This document shows positions 63,682 through 64,000 of a stretch of DNA of 64,000 bases, piece after piece. Source of the stretch: CPC320 sp002336405. GTDB taxonomy: Bacteria > Pseudomonadota > Alphaproteobacteria > Rhodobacterales > Rhodobacteraceae. Under the pieces are notes generated by a model. That model searched no databases and was not told the DNA's origin. It saw only the letters and a list, made by a program, of their open reading frames with translations. A program made the position numbers and the translations under genes. The DNA lies in the NCBI GenBank assembly GCA_949372595.1, contig CASIAN010000031.1, forward strand, positions 10,672-74,671, given 5' to 3'. Positions within the stretch are counted from its first letter, which is position 1. Each line of letters opens with the position of its first letter.

Positions 63682-64000
63682 ATGTACAGCAAAAATGAAT
63701 GGGGACAATTAAGAAAAGTAGTCGTGGGTATTGCAGATAATGCACAAATACCTGAGATTGATACAAGTCTTACGACACATTAATTATGCTGATGTAGAAG
63801 ATGAACTAGACTATTCCTACAGGGAAGTACCCCCAAATTGTCGTTGATGAAGCAAATGAAGATTTAGAAACGTTTGCTGACTTTTTGAGAAAAGAAGGCG
63901 CAGAAGTAGTAAGACCTGACATCACAGAATGTAATTATTACAACTACTGTCCGCGGGATTCCGTTATCGTTTACAAAGACAAGGCTATTGCTACTCCTAT
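63682..64000 (+). pseudogene. amidinotransferase family protein (glycine/inosamine amidinotransferase-like), N-terminal part, frameshifted
   Basis: The start MYSKNEWGQLRKVVVGIADN is followed by DTSL, where one extra A at 63772 shifts the frame into a TAA. Removing it continues RHINYADVEDELDYS; removing one C at 63816/63817 then gives DYSTGKYPQIVVDEANEDL. The motif NYYNYCPRDSVIVYKDKAIA matches the amidinotransferase pattern around the CPRD segment. The enzyme family moves an amidino group from arginine to an amine acceptor. The catalytic Cys region lies outside the window. Divergent from the radical SAM gene. Confidence 0.7.

Noticed and set aside
1..64000. CRISPR arrays, insertion sequences, rRNA and tRNA genes
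   Set aside because: I looked for spaced direct repeats, transposase motifs and tRNA-like folds and saw none that hold up; the only long tandem repeat is inside the MORN coding sequence.

Overview
The first 60 kb look like the chromosome of a marine alphaproteobacterium of the order Rhodobacterales (Roseobacter group). This is inferred from gene content and neighbourhoods: lppC-rsmI-yraN-gshB, an RpoH-type sigma factor, coaBC-dut-moeB, clpS-methyltransferase-SDR-hemF and yejABEF. GC content is moderate (judged by eye at a little over half), genes are dense, and many neighbours overlap by 1 to 4 bases. No rRNA, tRNA, CRISPR array or insertion sequence was recognised.

Layout. 1-6.8 kb: cell-wall lipoprotein (partial), rsmI, yraN, gshB, an esterase, comM, and a cobalamin pair (phosphatase and cobU). 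6.9-17.3 kb: rpoH, the overlapping run coaBC-dut-moeB-like, an M3 oligopeptidase, a TraB/GumN protein, nudC, pheA and a membrane-anchored cytochrome c. 17.4-24.6 kb: a complete yejABEF-type peptide/muropeptide importer facing a SPOR-domain D,D-carboxypeptidase. 24.9-28.1 kb: clpS, an RsmC-like methyltransferase, an SDR protein without the catalytic lysine, and hemF. 28.2-35.0 kb: a second peptide ABC importer followed by an SDR and an S58 (DmpA/NylC-type) aminopeptidase. 35.1-41.8 kb, mostly minus strand: uvrC, SDR, Na+/Ca2+ exchanger, a 55-residue CxxC membrane protein, an SppA-like protease, and an ABC exporter whose ATPase has no ordinary start codon. 42.7-47 kb: fatty acid desaturase, hemE, hemC and a soluble-aldose-dehydrogenase-like protein. 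47.3-50.2 kb: a 958-residue secreted MORN-repeat protein with a 92-residue higher-order repeat. 50.8-60.1 kb: small hypotheticals, an MFS carrier, htpG, a LysR regulator, a GFA protein, a duplicated-domain protein, an AGE-family isomerase and a truncated panE.

At about position 60,096 the panE reading frame stops abruptly and the DNA becomes strongly AT-rich. The remaining 3.9 kb carry genes of the kind seen in marine T4-like phages: a B12-binding radical SAM protein, a DegT-type aminotransferase, a small unknown protein and, divergently, an amidinotransferase behind a CTAAATA late-promoter-like motif. Every one is interrupted by single-base shifts or an in-frame stop, about eleven in all, whereas no frameshift was seen in the preceding 60 kb. 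The simplest reading is a chimeric contig end with uncorrected errors. A decaying prophage or island is the alternative.

The strongest biological leads are the secreted MORN-repeat giant, the phage-type radical SAM/DegT/amidinotransferase group (if the junction is real or the phage is assembled separately), the transporter-SDR-S58 peptidase operon, and a palindrome shared by the promoters of the MFS carrier and the LysR gene.
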